NCBI GenBank assembly: GCA_027488905.1
Contig: JAIYAT010000020.1
Location: 372,490-436,489 of the forward strand
DNA: 64,000 nucleotides
DNA from: Bacteroidota bacterium
Lineage (GTDB): Bacteria; Bacteroidota; Bacteroidia; UKL13-3
Direction of reading: 5' to 3'
Part shown: positions 19,201 to 27,724 of the stretch, in pieces
Numbering within the stretch: position 1 is the stretch's first letter
How the letters are laid out: each line of letters begins with the position of its first letter
The notes under the pieces: model-generated
What the model saw: the letters and a program-made list of their open reading frames with translations, nothing else
Database searches by the model: none
What the model was told of the DNA's origin: nothing
Made by a program: the position numbers and the translations under genes

Positions 19201-19554
19201 AATTTCACTACCCGCACAAATTGGCAAAGGCTTGTTTGAATTAATCGAAACATTGGGCAAGGGTAAATCACTTAAGACTACATTTAAAGAATCAATTAAA
19301 CTACCTTGCTTAACATAAACCTTACCACCACTTTGCTGAAATTTAATCACCACCCTATTGGTACCTTGACCAGAAATAACAGTAGTATTGGCAGGCCCTT
19401 TCCAAGTGTAAGAGCCACCTGTATTAAAGTTACTGAAAAATACTCCTACTCCATTTTTGCAAATTACATTTGAACCAATTATTTGCGCCAAGGAGTGGTT
19501 TGCAGATAAAAAACAAACAATTACAAATATTGATTTAGTTAATAGCGTTTTCAC
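16294..19554 (-). CDS. T9SS-exported FG-GAP repeat and PKD-domain surface protein
   Basis: A 1086-aa secreted protein, probably adhesive. Signal peptide MKTLLTKSIFVIVCFLSANHSLAQ. Seven FG-GAP/VCBS calcium-binding-like motifs follow between about residues 160 and 520: DVDGDGWEDI, DFNNDGKPDI, DLNKDGKLDI, DVDNDGFKDL, DFNNDSYLDF, DLNMDGNKDL and DLNKDGRKDF. These are typical of beta-propellers of the integrin-alpha type. Ig-like segments follow, then a PKD domain with YQREWNFGDD, and a C-terminal sorting domain (IDIYPNPFQNEVKINT through NGIYIFSFFANGQTQKFKLV). The start codon is GTG at 19554. It lies upstream of and on the same strand as the giant beta-helix gene, 219 bp away. Ligand unknown. Confidence 0.9.
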   Translation of the reverse strand: MKTLLTKSIFVIVCFLSANHSLAQIIGSNVICKNGVGVFFSNFNTGGSYTWKGPANTTVISGQGTNRVVIKFQQSGGKVYVKQGSLIDSLNVVLSDLPLPNVSINSNKPLPICAGSEITLTGSGADTLKWLNAATNGAPFALGEVSFDNFISFNNLNTTSLKIADVDGDGWEDIIAGFDHFQSLRIYRNKGLAGQLSENSFDPAVIIQATPIAQRLEIGDFNNDGKPDIAVAFSNNSVSIFKNNCTIGNVQSANFSKVEIVPASGNFFEILAIPIADLNKDGKLDIMVNTGTGKLYFFKNNNIGSNISLAGFAQNLFDEKQATYYSAFADVDNDGFKDLCANYYVSFLGVLKNKNPNNGLLVDSNSTANKWVYPVDGYYNLELADFNNDSYLDFAAGTFLYIGNYNYSYRISLFQNKSMTGPISFGPKIDLSLNSRSRGLLATDLNMDGNKDLVVCTDNISFKKLSYFKNLGGLGDISTSQFSSRVDVDGGFNANAIAEADLNKDGRKDFAAFGNAGIYFFSNKTNHYQLMGIASNGCANVTELLVNTIPSPIASITPKGLINACISEPPMVRTVKQNGYSYNWLKGIDTIQGQYADSLLLLTSGVYKVIVTDSNNCKVVSAPVNVVIAPTISRNEIASSSVVCSGSVPPLILGLTPDGGGGNFVYNWYSASDTNGIWTKVGSSQNYTPGLVSQDTYYKRGVKGNTCTNEVFSNIHILQLKPTPVAQFNINKDYQCFPGNNFIFEDQTILPHATYQREWNFGDDAKDTAALVDKSYTALKNYTITLSITSIDGCKNTASKQVSFPSFNEKQDICLLRVDEPTQKNAVVWQRKRSNNIVAYVIYKETNATNVFEPIVISPADLPSYYIDYTSDPIARSNRYKISILDTCGNEGPLSSPHKTLHLTINQGLNNSYNLIWEPYVGMVPQTVNIYRGSSPIDISLLASLPASVFQFVDQNPLQGTNYYMVEMLFDVTCDPDILLKRTFKGSTSNIASTLKSSLANFAGLSNKLIDIYPNPFQNEVKINTLLDGKLSLEIFDLQGRFIKRIESLENDQRLPTSDLTNGIYIFSFFANGQTQKFKLVKSSTY

Positions 19555-19605
19555 AACATAAAGGTATGGCTATTAGCGCAAAATTCAATATTATTTTGAA
19601 CCAAA

Positions 19606-20022
19606 TTAAATTGTTGCAATTACTTTCAATTCTATGGCAATTGGTGTTGGCAAGCAATTGATTTCAATGGTAGTTCTGCAAGGAGGGTCTATAGCAAAAT
19701 ATTCCGCCCAGAGTTTATTGTATGTTTTAAAATCGTCTTTCATGTTGGTAAGAAAAACGGTTACATCCACTATTTTATCCCAACTACTGCCTGAGTCTTC
19801 TAGGATATTTTTGATATTATTAAACACCGAACGGCATTGTGCTTCTATATCATAGCTGACAATACTGCCATTTTCATCTAATTCTACCCCTGGAATTTTT
19901 TTGGTACCGCGCTCTCTAGGGCCTACGCCAGATAAAAATAAAAGGTTACCAACTTTTCTTGCATGAGGGTAATGCCCAACGGGTTCGGGCGCTTTATGGG
20001 AGTCTATTGAGTATTTTTCCAT
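19606..20022 (-). CDS. RidA/YjgF family protein (2-aminomuconate deaminase-like)
   Basis: A 138-aa trimeric RidA-fold protein. Family members hydrolyse reactive enamine/imine intermediates; the close sequence style (YSIDSHKAPEPVGHYPHARKV, GVGPRERG, LPTPIAIELKVIA) is that of the 2-aminomuconate deaminase-like branch of tryptophan/kynurenine breakdown. The substrate-binding Arg in PCRTTIEIN and the Glu in IAIELKV are kept. The ATG at 20022 lies inside the last 19 bases of the upstream glycosyltransferase gene, so it is translationally coupled to a polysaccharide gene. That is an odd setting, because no kynurenine-pathway gene is nearby. Family certain; exact substrate not shown. Confidence 0.88.
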   Translation of the reverse strand: MEKYSIDSHKAPEPVGHYPHARKVGNLLFLSGVGPRERGTKKIPGVELDENGSIVSYDIEAQCRSVFNNIKNILEDSGSSWDKIVDVTVFLTNMKDDFKTYNKLWAEYFAIDPPCRTTIEINCLPTPIAIELKVIATI

Positions 20023-21932
20023 GATTGATTAAAAAATCTGTATTGAAATATTTTCTTCAAGGGTTTTAATACAAGAGTAAGAAATCCTGGCTTAATTCCA
20101 ACCATTTTCCAAGCTTTTCTATCCTCCATATTTGCTTTAACACGATTGCTTAAATTTCTGTTACTTGCTCCTCCTACCCTCATTTTAACAAGAAATTGCG
20201 GCAAATAACTTAGCGTAATTTGATGTTTTAGAATAAATCGCAACATCAATTCATAATCTGCTGCAAATTTTAGTTGCGTATTAAATGCGCCCAACTTCTC
20301 ATATACTTCTCTTTTCACATAAAAAGTAGGATGAGGAGGCATCCAACCTTTGTAAAACAAATCGGGTTTATAAGCGCCTGCCTTCCATATACGAACTACT
20401 TCATTTTTTTTAGAATTTCCAACATACTGTAAATCTCCAAATACGGCATCTGTTTGATTAGCTATAAAACATTTAACAATATCAGAAACCGTATTAGAAC
20501 CCACAAAAAAATCATCAGAGTGCAATATTCCTATAATATCGCCAGTAGCGCTTGCAATTCCTTTATTGATTGCATCATAAACCCCTTTATCCTTCTCAGA
20601 AATAAAAACTGCTATTTGATTTCTAAATGATTCAATAATTTCTACAGAACCATCCACTGAACCTCCATCAATTATGATATACTCAATATTTGGGTAGTCT
20701 TGTGAGAGTACAGATTCTATTGCATCTTTGATAAATTTTTTACTATCCAATAAAACAGTAATTATAGAAACTTTTGGTTGCGTTGGTATATATTGGGTAT
20801 GCAGTTTTTGTAGGGATAAAACTTCATGATATTGCCTAATTACTGATGCTACCATTTGTTCTGGTCTAAACAATGCTTCGTATCTAGCTTTTGCACCCTT
20901 AGAAAGTTTATTATAGAGCATAGAATCGCTACCTATAGTCAGAATTGCACCGAGAAGTTCTTCAACATTGCTTGGTTCAACATTTAACCCTGAAATTTCA
21001 TGTTCATTAACCCAACTTACACCAGAACGAGGAATGTGCGTGGCAATTACAGGCCTGCCAAAAGACATGGCCTCAATCTGAGAAACACCAAAAGCCTCTG
21101 AAGCATGGGTGGAAGGAAAACAAAAAATATAACAAGCTTCAAACCATGCAGGTAATTCTTCCTGCGGAATCAAACCAACAAGAAAGACCTTCGATTCAAG
21201 TTTTAATTGGTTTATGAGGGTAAGCAACTTTTTTTGTTCTGGTCCTGCGCCTCCAATGGCAACAACATATTCGTCTGGAAGCTTAACAGCTGCCTTAATT
21301 AAATCAGCAAAGCCTTTATAATACACCAGTCTTCCCAAACCAAACAAAATCTTTTTCCCTTTAAATCTTGCTTTTATTTCAGAAACCCTTTGAGGAGTAT
21401 TCTCGCCAATTTGCACTGCAGAACCTAAGGGAATTGGAATTGCTTTATAGGTAAAAAATTGAAGTTGTGGGGATTCGTTAATGTATTTTGGCGAGGTCCC
21501 AATAATTAAATTTGCACGCTTAAGGACATCATTCTGAATGGGTAGATAGAACCTTAACAAAAAGGTTTGTTTAATAATATCACTATGCCAATGAACGATT
21601 ATTTTTGCATTGGTTTTTGTAATTGTTAATGCAAGAGCAGTTAATGGATCTGGAAAATGAACGTGAATGATATCAAAGTCATTTGCGATTTTCTTGAAAA
21701 TCCTAAGCAGCTCTGGAGATATGGAAGTAGAAAAAAGTCTTCCATAACTAGCAGCCCTAATTACCTTGTATTTATTGTTATAAATCTCTTCAACTGTTAA
21801 GTTTTCCGTATTGGAACATAAAACAGTACAATCAAATCCTTTTGCATGCAAACCCTCCGTTAGTTCAAAGGTAACGGATTCAATACCGCCCCAAAAGGGT
21901 GGATAAAACTTGGAGAGTTGGAGGATTTTCAA
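20004..21932 (-). CDS. Two-domain glycosyltransferase, GT4 fused to GT2
   Basis: A 642-aa fusion of two enzymes. Residues 1 to about 365 are a GT-B fold GT4 domain: KFYPPFWGGIESVTFELTEGL donor/acceptor start, GLGRLVYYKGFADLI, and the EAFGVSQIEAMSFGRPVIAT nucleotide-sugar motif. From about 388 a GT-A fold GT2 domain begins with PKVSIITVLLDSKKFIKDAIESV, with IIDGGSVDGS and the metal-binding HSDD. It probably adds two successive sugars of the polysaccharide repeat unit at the cytoplasmic face. The start codon is TTG at 21932 (TTG-AAA-ATC, reading MKILQLSKFY); no ATG fits the family start. The gap to the upstream gene is 35 bp and RidA overlaps its end. Confidence 0.88.
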   Translation of the reverse strand: MKILQLSKFYPPFWGGIESVTFELTEGLHAKGFDCTVLCSNTENLTVEEIYNNKYKVIRAASYGRLFSTSISPELLRIFKKIANDFDIIHVHFPDPLTALALTITKTNAKIIVHWHSDIIKQTFLLRFYLPIQNDVLKRANLIIGTSPKYINESPQLQFFTYKAIPIPLGSAVQIGENTPQRVSEIKARFKGKKILFGLGRLVYYKGFADLIKAAVKLPDEYVVAIGGAGPEQKKLLTLINQLKLESKVFLVGLIPQEELPAWFEACYIFCFPSTHASEAFGVSQIEAMSFGRPVIATHIPRSGVSWVNEHEISGLNVEPSNVEELLGAILTIGSDSMLYNKLSKGAKARYEALFRPEQMVASVIRQYHEVLSLQKLHTQYIPTQPKVSIITVLLDSKKFIKDAIESVLSQDYPNIEYIIIDGGSVDGSVEIIESFRNQIAVFISEKDKGVYDAINKGIASATGDIIGILHSDDFFVGSNTVSDIVKCFIANQTDAVFGDLQYVGNSKKNEVVRIWKAGAYKPDLFYKGWMPPHPTFYVKREVYEKLGAFNTQLKFAADYELMLRFILKHQITLSYLPQFLVKMRVGGASNRNLSNRVKANMEDRKAWKMVGIKPGFLTLVLKPLKKIFQYRFFNQSWKNTQ

Positions 21933-21967
21933 TTCTTTATTTTAAGGCAAATAAAATTAAAAAAATG

Positions 21968-23095
21968 TTAGAAAGTACGATTCAAAACTTCAATCATTTT
22001 CTCTTTAAATATTTGTACATTATATTCCTTCGAAGCGTTGAGTGCACTTTCCGACATTTTGTGGTATAGAATAGGATTGTTTAACAAAAACGAAATTTTG
22101 TCTGCAATTGCTTCAGCATTTGCCGTTTTAACTAGGTATCCATTTATGCCATTGTTTATAATCTCAGCTGGCCCTCCTTGGTTTGAGCCAATAACTGGCA
22201 CTCCATAAGCAAAAGATTCTATTACGGCTATTCCAAATGACTCTAAAAAAATTGAAGGAACAACTGTTATATCTATTTCGTTCTCTAATACTTTGGCTGG
22301 ATTGTCACAAAAGCCAAGCAACCTCACATTAGAATTTACATATTTCAATAGTTCTTTTTCATAAAATCCTTGTCCATAAATTCTAATTTCTACATTGGGC
22401 TTTAGTTGAGCTGGCAAAAACTGATAACTTTCCATTAAATATTCCAAACCTTTCTGAGGTATCAAACTTGAAAAAGAGGCAACTACAAATTTTTTCTTAT
22501 GAGAAATAGTTTTAGCAATTGGGGTTTCTGGCAGATTTACAAAATTCTTAACTACTGTTATATTAGGTAAATTAAAATCATCCTTTACAAAATTTGAAAC
22601 GGCTATTATCTGTTTGGCAGATTTATAGAATTGCTTGGTAAATAAACTCGAATTTGATTTGAAACCAATATAGGAATGAGCATGATAAATGTAATTTACT
22701 TTACAAATCTTCGATATAATCCATGCATAAATGATGGTCTTTTTAGTTGTGGCGTAAAGCATTACCTTTTGTTTATTCCTTTGCTCGGCCCTAATTGTAG
22801 TATAGATTGTAAACACATTATAGCCTAAAAACAATAGAAATGAAATTGACTCTAAGAGTTTAGAAAACAAAACATTTCCCTTTTTTTCAATTTGCCCTGT
22901 CGTAAATAAGTTTTTTTTTAATGCGATATAAGGTTTAACCCTATCCTTAAAAATTGTTTGCTTTTGAGCATCAAACAAGATTAAACGATATTCCTTTTCA
23001 ATTAGCTTGCAAAGTTCGAAGGTAATTGCCTGTCCACCCCCAAATGAGGACTTAGAGGAATCCTCTAGGATAAGAATTGATTGTTGTTTACTCAT
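21968..23095 (-). CDS. GT4 family glycosyltransferase
   Basis: A 375-aa GT-B enzyme using a nucleotide sugar in polysaccharide assembly. The N-domain begins MSKQQSILILEDSSKSSFGGGQ. The C-domain has SFSSLIPQKGLEYLMESYQ and the signature PSIFLESFGIAVIESFAYGVPVIGSNQGGPAEII, with the two glutamates that bind donor phosphate and ribose. I start it at the ATG at 23095 rather than the in-frame 23137. The former gives ATGAGTAA, overlapping the upstream polymerase stop by eight bases, the usual coupling arrangement in this locus. Sugar specificity cannot be read. Confidence 0.88.
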   Translation of the reverse strand: MSKQQSILILEDSSKSSFGGGQAITFELCKLIEKEYRLILFDAQKQTIFKDRVKPYIALKKNLFTTGQIEKKGNVLFSKLLESISFLLFLGYNVFTIYTTIRAEQRNKQKVMLYATTKKTIIYAWIISKICKVNYIYHAHSYIGFKSNSSLFTKQFYKSAKQIIAVSNFVKDDFNLPNITVVKNFVNLPETPIAKTISHKKKFVVASFSSLIPQKGLEYLMESYQFLPAQLKPNVEIRIYGQGFYEKELLKYVNSNVRLLGFCDNPAKVLENEIDITVVPSIFLESFGIAVIESFAYGVPVIGSNQGGPAEIINNGINGYLVKTANAEAIADKISFLLNNPILYHKMSESALNASKEYNVQIFKEKMIEVLNRTF

Positions 23096-24188
23096 AGAAC
23101 CATTGGAAGGTAAAACTTTGATAGGGATTAAAGGCAAAAGAAAATTCGGCTGAATATATCAATTTGTAAAACGACCAAAATGTATATGCAACAACAATTA
23201 AGAAAATGAATAGCTTATCAAATTTTGTTTTTCCTAGGGTAACAAAAAATGGAAGAATTATACAATCAAGTGTTTTAAAATAAGCGGAGGTCCTTGTGGC
23301 AAAATCGGCAATTGAGTTAAAAACCATGTATAAAACTATTCCATAAAAATAGAGGAAAGCTAACTTTTGAAACCATGGATAACTTTTCTTTCCAACTTCA
23401 ACATAAACAAGCAGTAAAATAAAAATAATCAGACGTAAAATAAAGGACAAATTAAAACCTAGGCTTGAACCAAATTCATTGGAATAGATATAAAACAACA
23501 TTTTTGCTCTAACCTGAACTAGGGGAATTAAAAACATAAGTTTATAAAATACAACACGTAAATCTATAAACAAAAAAGGCATCAATCCTAGCACTACCAA
23601 AAGCATTAACCTATTAGAAAACCTGCCTTTACTAAAAAGCAATATTACTGGTAAAACAATGATGGCCGAGGCATGAAAAAGAAAGGCAAATAATATTTTA
23701 ATTACGGCTTGAACCAATCTGTCATTAAAAAAGTCTTTAAATGCAAATAATATTATGCCTACTGCTAATCCAAACCTCATTTGACCCATGTCGTTTAGGA
23801 GAAAACCAATGGTGTAATAATTCAATACACCTAAAAAAACATAAGGAGAATATTGTCTGAAAAAATTTAACTTTAAACCTATGGCAAATGTGGCAATTAA
23901 AACTAGTAGAAAATTAAAGTCAAATCCTAAAAATCTTAAACCATAATTTAATGCTGCAAATCCAAACTCAACAGTTTTTACAGTATAATTTTGCAGATTA
24001 ACTGTGTTAAATATTTCTAAGTATTGAACATAATCAAAACCAGTTTGATAGCGTGTACCAGCCAAAAAAACAAGTACTAAACCTATAACAACCAACATCA
24101 TTTGCTTTTGCCTTTCTATGAAAAAAAGTTGAAAGACCTCGGCAATACTTAAAAAAACCAAGAAAATAAAAATTACCAAATACACCAT
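23088..24188 (-). CDS. EpsG-like polysaccharide polymerase (Wzy-type), integral membrane
   Basis: A 366-aa protein with about ten hydrophobic segments. The first periplasmic loop has the EpsG-type motif AGTRYQTGFDYVQYLEIF. Further on are NDMGQMRFGLAVGIILFAF and FLFHASAIIVLPVI, the pattern of conserved Arg and His residues in EpsG/Wzy-family polymerases. It should join lipid-linked repeat units in the periplasmic leaflet, downstream of the flippase encoded at 27.7 kb. It sits between two GT4 genes and is coupled to the following one by an eight-base overlap. Polymerases diverge strongly, so the family call is good but the linkage is unknown. Confidence 0.8.
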   Translation of the reverse strand: MVYLVIFIFLVFLSIAEVFQLFFIERQKQMMLVVIGLVLVFLAGTRYQTGFDYVQYLEIFNTVNLQNYTVKTVEFGFAALNYGLRFLGFDFNFLLVLIATFAIGLKLNFFRQYSPYVFLGVLNYYTIGFLLNDMGQMRFGLAVGIILFAFKDFFNDRLVQAVIKILFAFLFHASAIIVLPVILLFSKGRFSNRLMLLVVLGLMPFLFIDLRVVFYKLMFLIPLVQVRAKMLFYIYSNEFGSSLGFNLSFILRLIIFILLLVYVEVGKKSYPWFQKLAFLYFYGIVLYMVFNSIADFATRTSAYFKTLDCIILPFFVTLGKTKFDKLFIFLIVVAYTFWSFYKLIYSAEFSFAFNPYQSFTFQWFYE

Positions 24189-24204
24189 ACATGTAATTTT
24201 AGGC

Positions 24205-25272
24205 TTACAATGATTTTAGCAAGTTTAACCATTGTTTTCTAATTCTTTCCGAATTAAATCTATCTAAATCCTGCAAGGCTTCATTTCCGTAGTTAATCCT
24301 TAAATCTTCATTATTGATTAGCAATAGAATTCCTTGTGCCAGCAATTCAATATTTCCATTCTCTACTAATAAACCATCTAATTGATGGCGAATTATTTCT
24401 CTTGGACCAGTTTCACAATCGAAACTTATGGTTGGCAAGCCATAGGATTTAGCTTCGATTAAAACAAGTGGCAATCCTTCAAATCGGGATGACATTGCAT
24501 ATATAGAAGCCTTTAAATAATGTTCCTCAATATTTTTTGTAGGCAAATGCAATTCGATAGTTTGGTTCAAACCTAAAGCTTTGATTTGCGCTGAGATAGT
24601 ATCTCTTAATTCGCCATCCCCAATAATCTTCAATTTCCAATCATTCTTCTCTCTAGCAACAATACGCCATGCTTCAACTAGCCTATCAAACCCTTTTTGA
24701 TTTGTAAACCGACCAATAGCAAGTACAACCTTAGAGGATAAGTCGGCCTGTTTTGAATGAGAAATAGTGATTGGATTTGGAATACAAACTACATTTTTGG
24801 CATGATAATAATTGCTATAATTTTCCTTATCACGTTGTGTTAAAACAATGGTTTTTGTGGCAAATTTAGCAGCTAGCCATCTAGATAATCTTGGGGTAAT
24901 TGGATTCCAATTTACAGAGGTATTAAAGTGCTCCCAAGAAACTAATTTATAATTTCTAAAGATTCTTAAGGGTGCCGAAAATATGGTTAATGCAGTGCAA
25001 ACATCAATTACAACATCTGGTTTTATTTCTTTTAAAACTTTGTGATACTTAAGAAAAGAAGGCAAATAAGACTTATAGATATTCACCTTTTCTTCATACA
25101 AAGAATGGATTTTAATCTTTGGGTCTAAATAGAAAAAGGAATCTTTACCACCCATCCAAGCAAGTACATTTACCTCCATACCACTTGCTACCAAACTATT
25201 AGCAATTACTGAAGCCGCTCGCTCTGAGCCCCCAGAGCATGAAATATCATTTATGAAGAATACAATTTTCAA
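24205..25272 (-). CDS. GT4 family glycosyltransferase
   Basis: A 355-aa GT-B enzyme. It begins MKIVFFINDISCSGGSERAASVIANSL, the glycine-rich donor loop of GT4, and carries AIGRFTNQKGFDRLVEAW and SRFEGLPLVLIEAKSYGLPTISFDCETGPREII, with the paired glutamates. The start codon is TTG at 25272. The TTG itself overlaps a TAAATTTG string that looks like a -7 box, but a start further downstream would remove the conserved first strand, so I regard the box as chance. 16 bp separate it from the polymerase gene. Acts on the growing lipid-linked repeat unit; sugar unknown. Confidence 0.87.
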   Translation of the reverse strand: MKIVFFINDISCSGGSERAASVIANSLVASGMEVNVLAWMGGKDSFFYLDPKIKIHSLYEEKVNIYKSYLPSFLKYHKVLKEIKPDVVIDVCTALTIFSAPLRIFRNYKLVSWEHFNTSVNWNPITPRLSRWLAAKFATKTIVLTQRDKENYSNYYHAKNVVCIPNPITISHSKQADLSSKVVLAIGRFTNQKGFDRLVEAWRIVAREKNDWKLKIIGDGELRDTISAQIKALGLNQTIELHLPTKNIEEHYLKASIYAMSSRFEGLPLVLIEAKSYGLPTISFDCETGPREIIRHQLDGLLVENGNIELLAQGILLLINNEDLRINYGNEALQDLDRFNSERIRKQWLNLLKSL

Positions 25273-25404
25273 ATTTAAGTAATATCTACAAATCCTTTAA
25301 TTCAACTCATTTTTAAATTAAAATTTGAATTTGAATGTTCAATGCTCGAAAGTAATAATTATTAACTGCTTAACAAATGCCTAAGTGGAATGGGAAATCA
25401 ATCA

Positions 25405-26475
25405 TTAAAATGGCAAAATTACTGCATTCATACCATCCACATAATTTTTAAAGATGTTTTGATTTTTAAGTGATTTATGGGGTTTCAAGGATTGTGTGAA
25501 ATTTGCAATTTGAATAAACTCATAATCCATCTCAAAATAATCTCCTATTCTGGGCTCAAGTACAATAGGGGTAATCCCAAAAGCCAAGTATTCACTTAGT
25601 TTTGTTGGATTTGAGACTTTGTTTACCACAGTAGTATCACGCAAAACAAATCCATAATGGGCTAAGGAATAATATTCCTTTAATGCGTCAGGAGAAACAG
25701 AAAAAACTTTAACAACCTGCTGCAAACCAGCCTCTTTTACCAAATTACACATTGTATTATATTGACCAGATAAAAACAAAAAGCGGTAATTGGGTTCATT
25801 AATTTTTTTAATGGTTTCCAGCATGAGGGACATATTTTGCCATTGCTGTGTACCACCACTGTATATTATCCAAACTTGGGAAGACTCCCATGCTAATTCC
25901 TTTTTTACCTTTTCCATTAATACTTCCTCTGGTTTAACATCTAATGTAGTAAAAATGCCTAAAACATAATCTTTAAACTTAGTTCGCTTTTGAGAGGGAT
26001 ACTTAGTTAAAAAATGAGCTTTCATTGCATGGGTTACATGAATAAAATGATTGACTCTTTGGAAAGCATATTTTTCAACTAAACTGTAAAATTTAGATTG
26101 CAATTTTCTGCCTTGGTAGGCCAATTCTTCAGGAATGGCGCCGTGTAAATCTAAAGCCACAGTCTTATTTCGAATCAAAATATTAATAAAAACTAAAACC
26201 TTAACATAATTAAATATGGTTTGAACATAAATTTTCTCTGAGTTAGAAATGAGTCTATAGAGTTTAAAAAAGTCTAAAAAAAAATTAAGATGATAAATAG
26301 TTAATTGATTGGAAACAACCGTAGCTTTTCCAGCATTCTTCCTTTTCCTAATTAAACTAATATCAAGGTAGCAGCGATTGAAATGTGCATATTTAGTATC
26401 AATTTCCTTAATTCTAATCATCATTCCATCTCTGATTGTTTCGTCAGTTGGATATTCTGCGATGAAAGTAAGCAT
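25405..26475 (-). CDS. Putative GT4-like glycosyltransferase
   Basis: A 356-aa protein with GT-B features but weaker motifs than its neighbours. There is a start strand MLTFIAEYP, a DLHGAIPEELAY segment where GT4 acceptors bind, a second-domain strand WIIYSGGTQQWQNMSLMLETI, and KLSEYLAFGITPIVLEPRIGDY in place of the usual EAMAxGxPV motif. The Glu of SEYLAFG can serve as the donor-binding residue. It starts at ATG 26475, five bases after the epimerase stop. 132 bp of gene-free AT-rich DNA follow it before the next gene. Likely polysaccharide assembly; it could be an inactive or unusual branch. Confidence 0.7.
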   Translation of the reverse strand: MLTFIAEYPTDETIRDGMMIRIKEIDTKYAHFNRCYLDISLIRKRKNAGKATVVSNQLTIYHLNFFLDFFKLYRLISNSEKIYVQTIFNYVKVLVFINILIRNKTVALDLHGAIPEELAYQGRKLQSKFYSLVEKYAFQRVNHFIHVTHAMKAHFLTKYPSQKRTKFKDYVLGIFTTLDVKPEEVLMEKVKKELAWESSQVWIIYSGGTQQWQNMSLMLETIKKINEPNYRFLFLSGQYNTMCNLVKEAGLQQVVKVFSVSPDALKEYYSLAHYGFVLRDTTVVNKVSNPTKLSEYLAFGITPIVLEPRIGDYFEMDYEFIQIANFTQSLKPHKSLKNQNIFKNYVDGMNAVILPF

Positions 26476-26480
26476 AAGTA

Positions 26481-27596
26481 TTATTTAAATTTTGCCACAA
26501 TTTGTTCTGCGGCATTTCCTGTACCATAAGGATTAGAGATTGCTATCATGGCTGCATAATAATCGGAATCCTTTAACAATTTTCTAATTTCATCTACTAT
26601 TATTAGCTTGTTGGTTCCAACTAGTTTAACGGTTCCAGCCTCAACAGCTTCTGGTCGCTCAGTTAAATCGCGCATCACAAGCACTGGTTTTCGTAAGCTA
26701 GGACCTTCTTCTTGTATGCCGCCACTATCTGTTAATATAATATAGGCTCTGCTCATTAACCAAACAAATGCTGGATAGGAAAGCGGATGTATGAGGCGGA
26801 TATTACTTTGGCCTTGCAATAATTCGAAAACAGGTTGCTGAACATTAGGATTTAAATGAACAGGGTAAATAATATCAAGGTCAGGAAATTCATTTGCAAT
26901 TTGAAGCAGTGAATTACAGATCTCAATAAATCCCTCTCCAAAATTCTCCCTTCTATGTCCAGTTACTAAAAGTACTTTTTTGTTTGAACCTACAAATTTT
27001 TGCAATTTCTTTATCTCTTCATCCTCATAAGTTTTTAACTGTTCGAGAGCCATGAATAAAGCATCAATTACGGTATTTCCAGTTACTTCAATAGTTTTAG
27101 CATTAATACCTTCAGATAATAAGTTTGCTTTGGCACTTTCTGTAGGAGCAAAGTGAATATCAGCAATTCTACCAGTTAGTTGCCTATTTAACTCTTCTGG
27201 GAAAGGTGCCATTTTATTATAGGTTCTAAGTCCGGCTTCTACATGAGCAACCTTTACCCCGCAATAAAAAGCAGCCAATGAAGCAGCAAAAGAAGTTGTG
27301 GTATCGCCATGAACTAAAACATAATCAGGGTTAAAATCCTCATAAATGGCTTTTAAACCAATAATAACATTAGCGGTTAATTCATGAAGATTCTGACCTT
27401 GCTTCATTAAATCCAAATCATAATCTGGGTTCAAACCGAAAAAAGAAAGCACTTGATCTAACATTTGCCTATGTTGTGCTGTAACACAAAGGCGTGTTTC
27501 AAAAATCTCAGGATATAAGATAAACTGCTTGTAAACTGGAGCCATTTTGATGGCCTCTGGTCTTGTACCAAAAACAACTAGAATCTTCTTTCTCAA
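26481..27596 (-). CDS. wecB: UDP-N-acetylglucosamine 2-epimerase (non-hydrolysing)
   Basis: Interconverts UDP-GlcNAc and UDP-ManNAc to supply ManNAc or its uronic acid for the polysaccharide. Motifs in order: ILVVFGTRPEAIKMAPV, TAQHRQMLDQVL, HGDTTTSFAA, HVEAGLRTYN, PFPEELNRQ, VTGHRRENFG, TDSGGIQEEGPSL and RPEAVEAGT. I start it at TTG 27596 (reading MRKKILVVFGTRPEA, 371 aa, the usual length). An in-frame start at 27674 would add 26 non-family residues and lie upstream of a TAAATTTG promoter box (27623-27630). The gene is divergent from the flippase and heads the minus-strand glycosyltransferase operon down to RidA. Confidence 0.93.
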   Translation of the reverse strand: MRKKILVVFGTRPEAIKMAPVYKQFILYPEIFETRLCVTAQHRQMLDQVLSFFGLNPDYDLDLMKQGQNLHELTANVIIGLKAIYEDFNPDYVLVHGDTTTSFAASLAAFYCGVKVAHVEAGLRTYNKMAPFPEELNRQLTGRIADIHFAPTESAKANLLSEGINAKTIEVTGNTVIDALFMALEQLKTYEDEEIKKLQKFVGSNKKVLLVTGHRRENFGEGFIEICNSLLQIANEFPDLDIIYPVHLNPNVQQPVFELLQGQSNIRLIHPLSYPAFVWLMSRAYIILTDSGGIQEEGPSLRKPVLVMRDLTERPEAVEAGTVKLVGTNKLIIVDEIRKLLKDSDYYAAMIAISNPYGTGNAAEQIVAKFK

Positions 27597-27622
27597 TGCA
27601 AAATTAAATGTTTGCAAGTATA

Positions 27623-27630
27623 CAAATTTA
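27623..27630 (-). promoter_or_regulatory. -7 promoter element upstream of wecB
   Basis: TAAATTTG on the minus strand matches TAnnTTTG exactly. It would give a leader of about 20 nt before the TTG start at 27596 and supports that short start. The -33 element is not clear (a TTTTA string about 20 nt upstream). Confidence 0.45.
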
Positions 27631-27724
27631 ATGAGAATACCTCGGTAAAATGAGGGTTTAGGTCTCAATTCCAATTGGTATAAGATTAATAAGTCTATTG
27701 TTTATTTTGACTTGTGGGGTACAT

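Noticed and set aside
25265-25273. TAAATTTG on the minus strand as a promoter for the 355-aa GT4 gene
   Set aside because: It overlaps the TTG start codon; using it would cut off the conserved first beta-strand of the enzyme.
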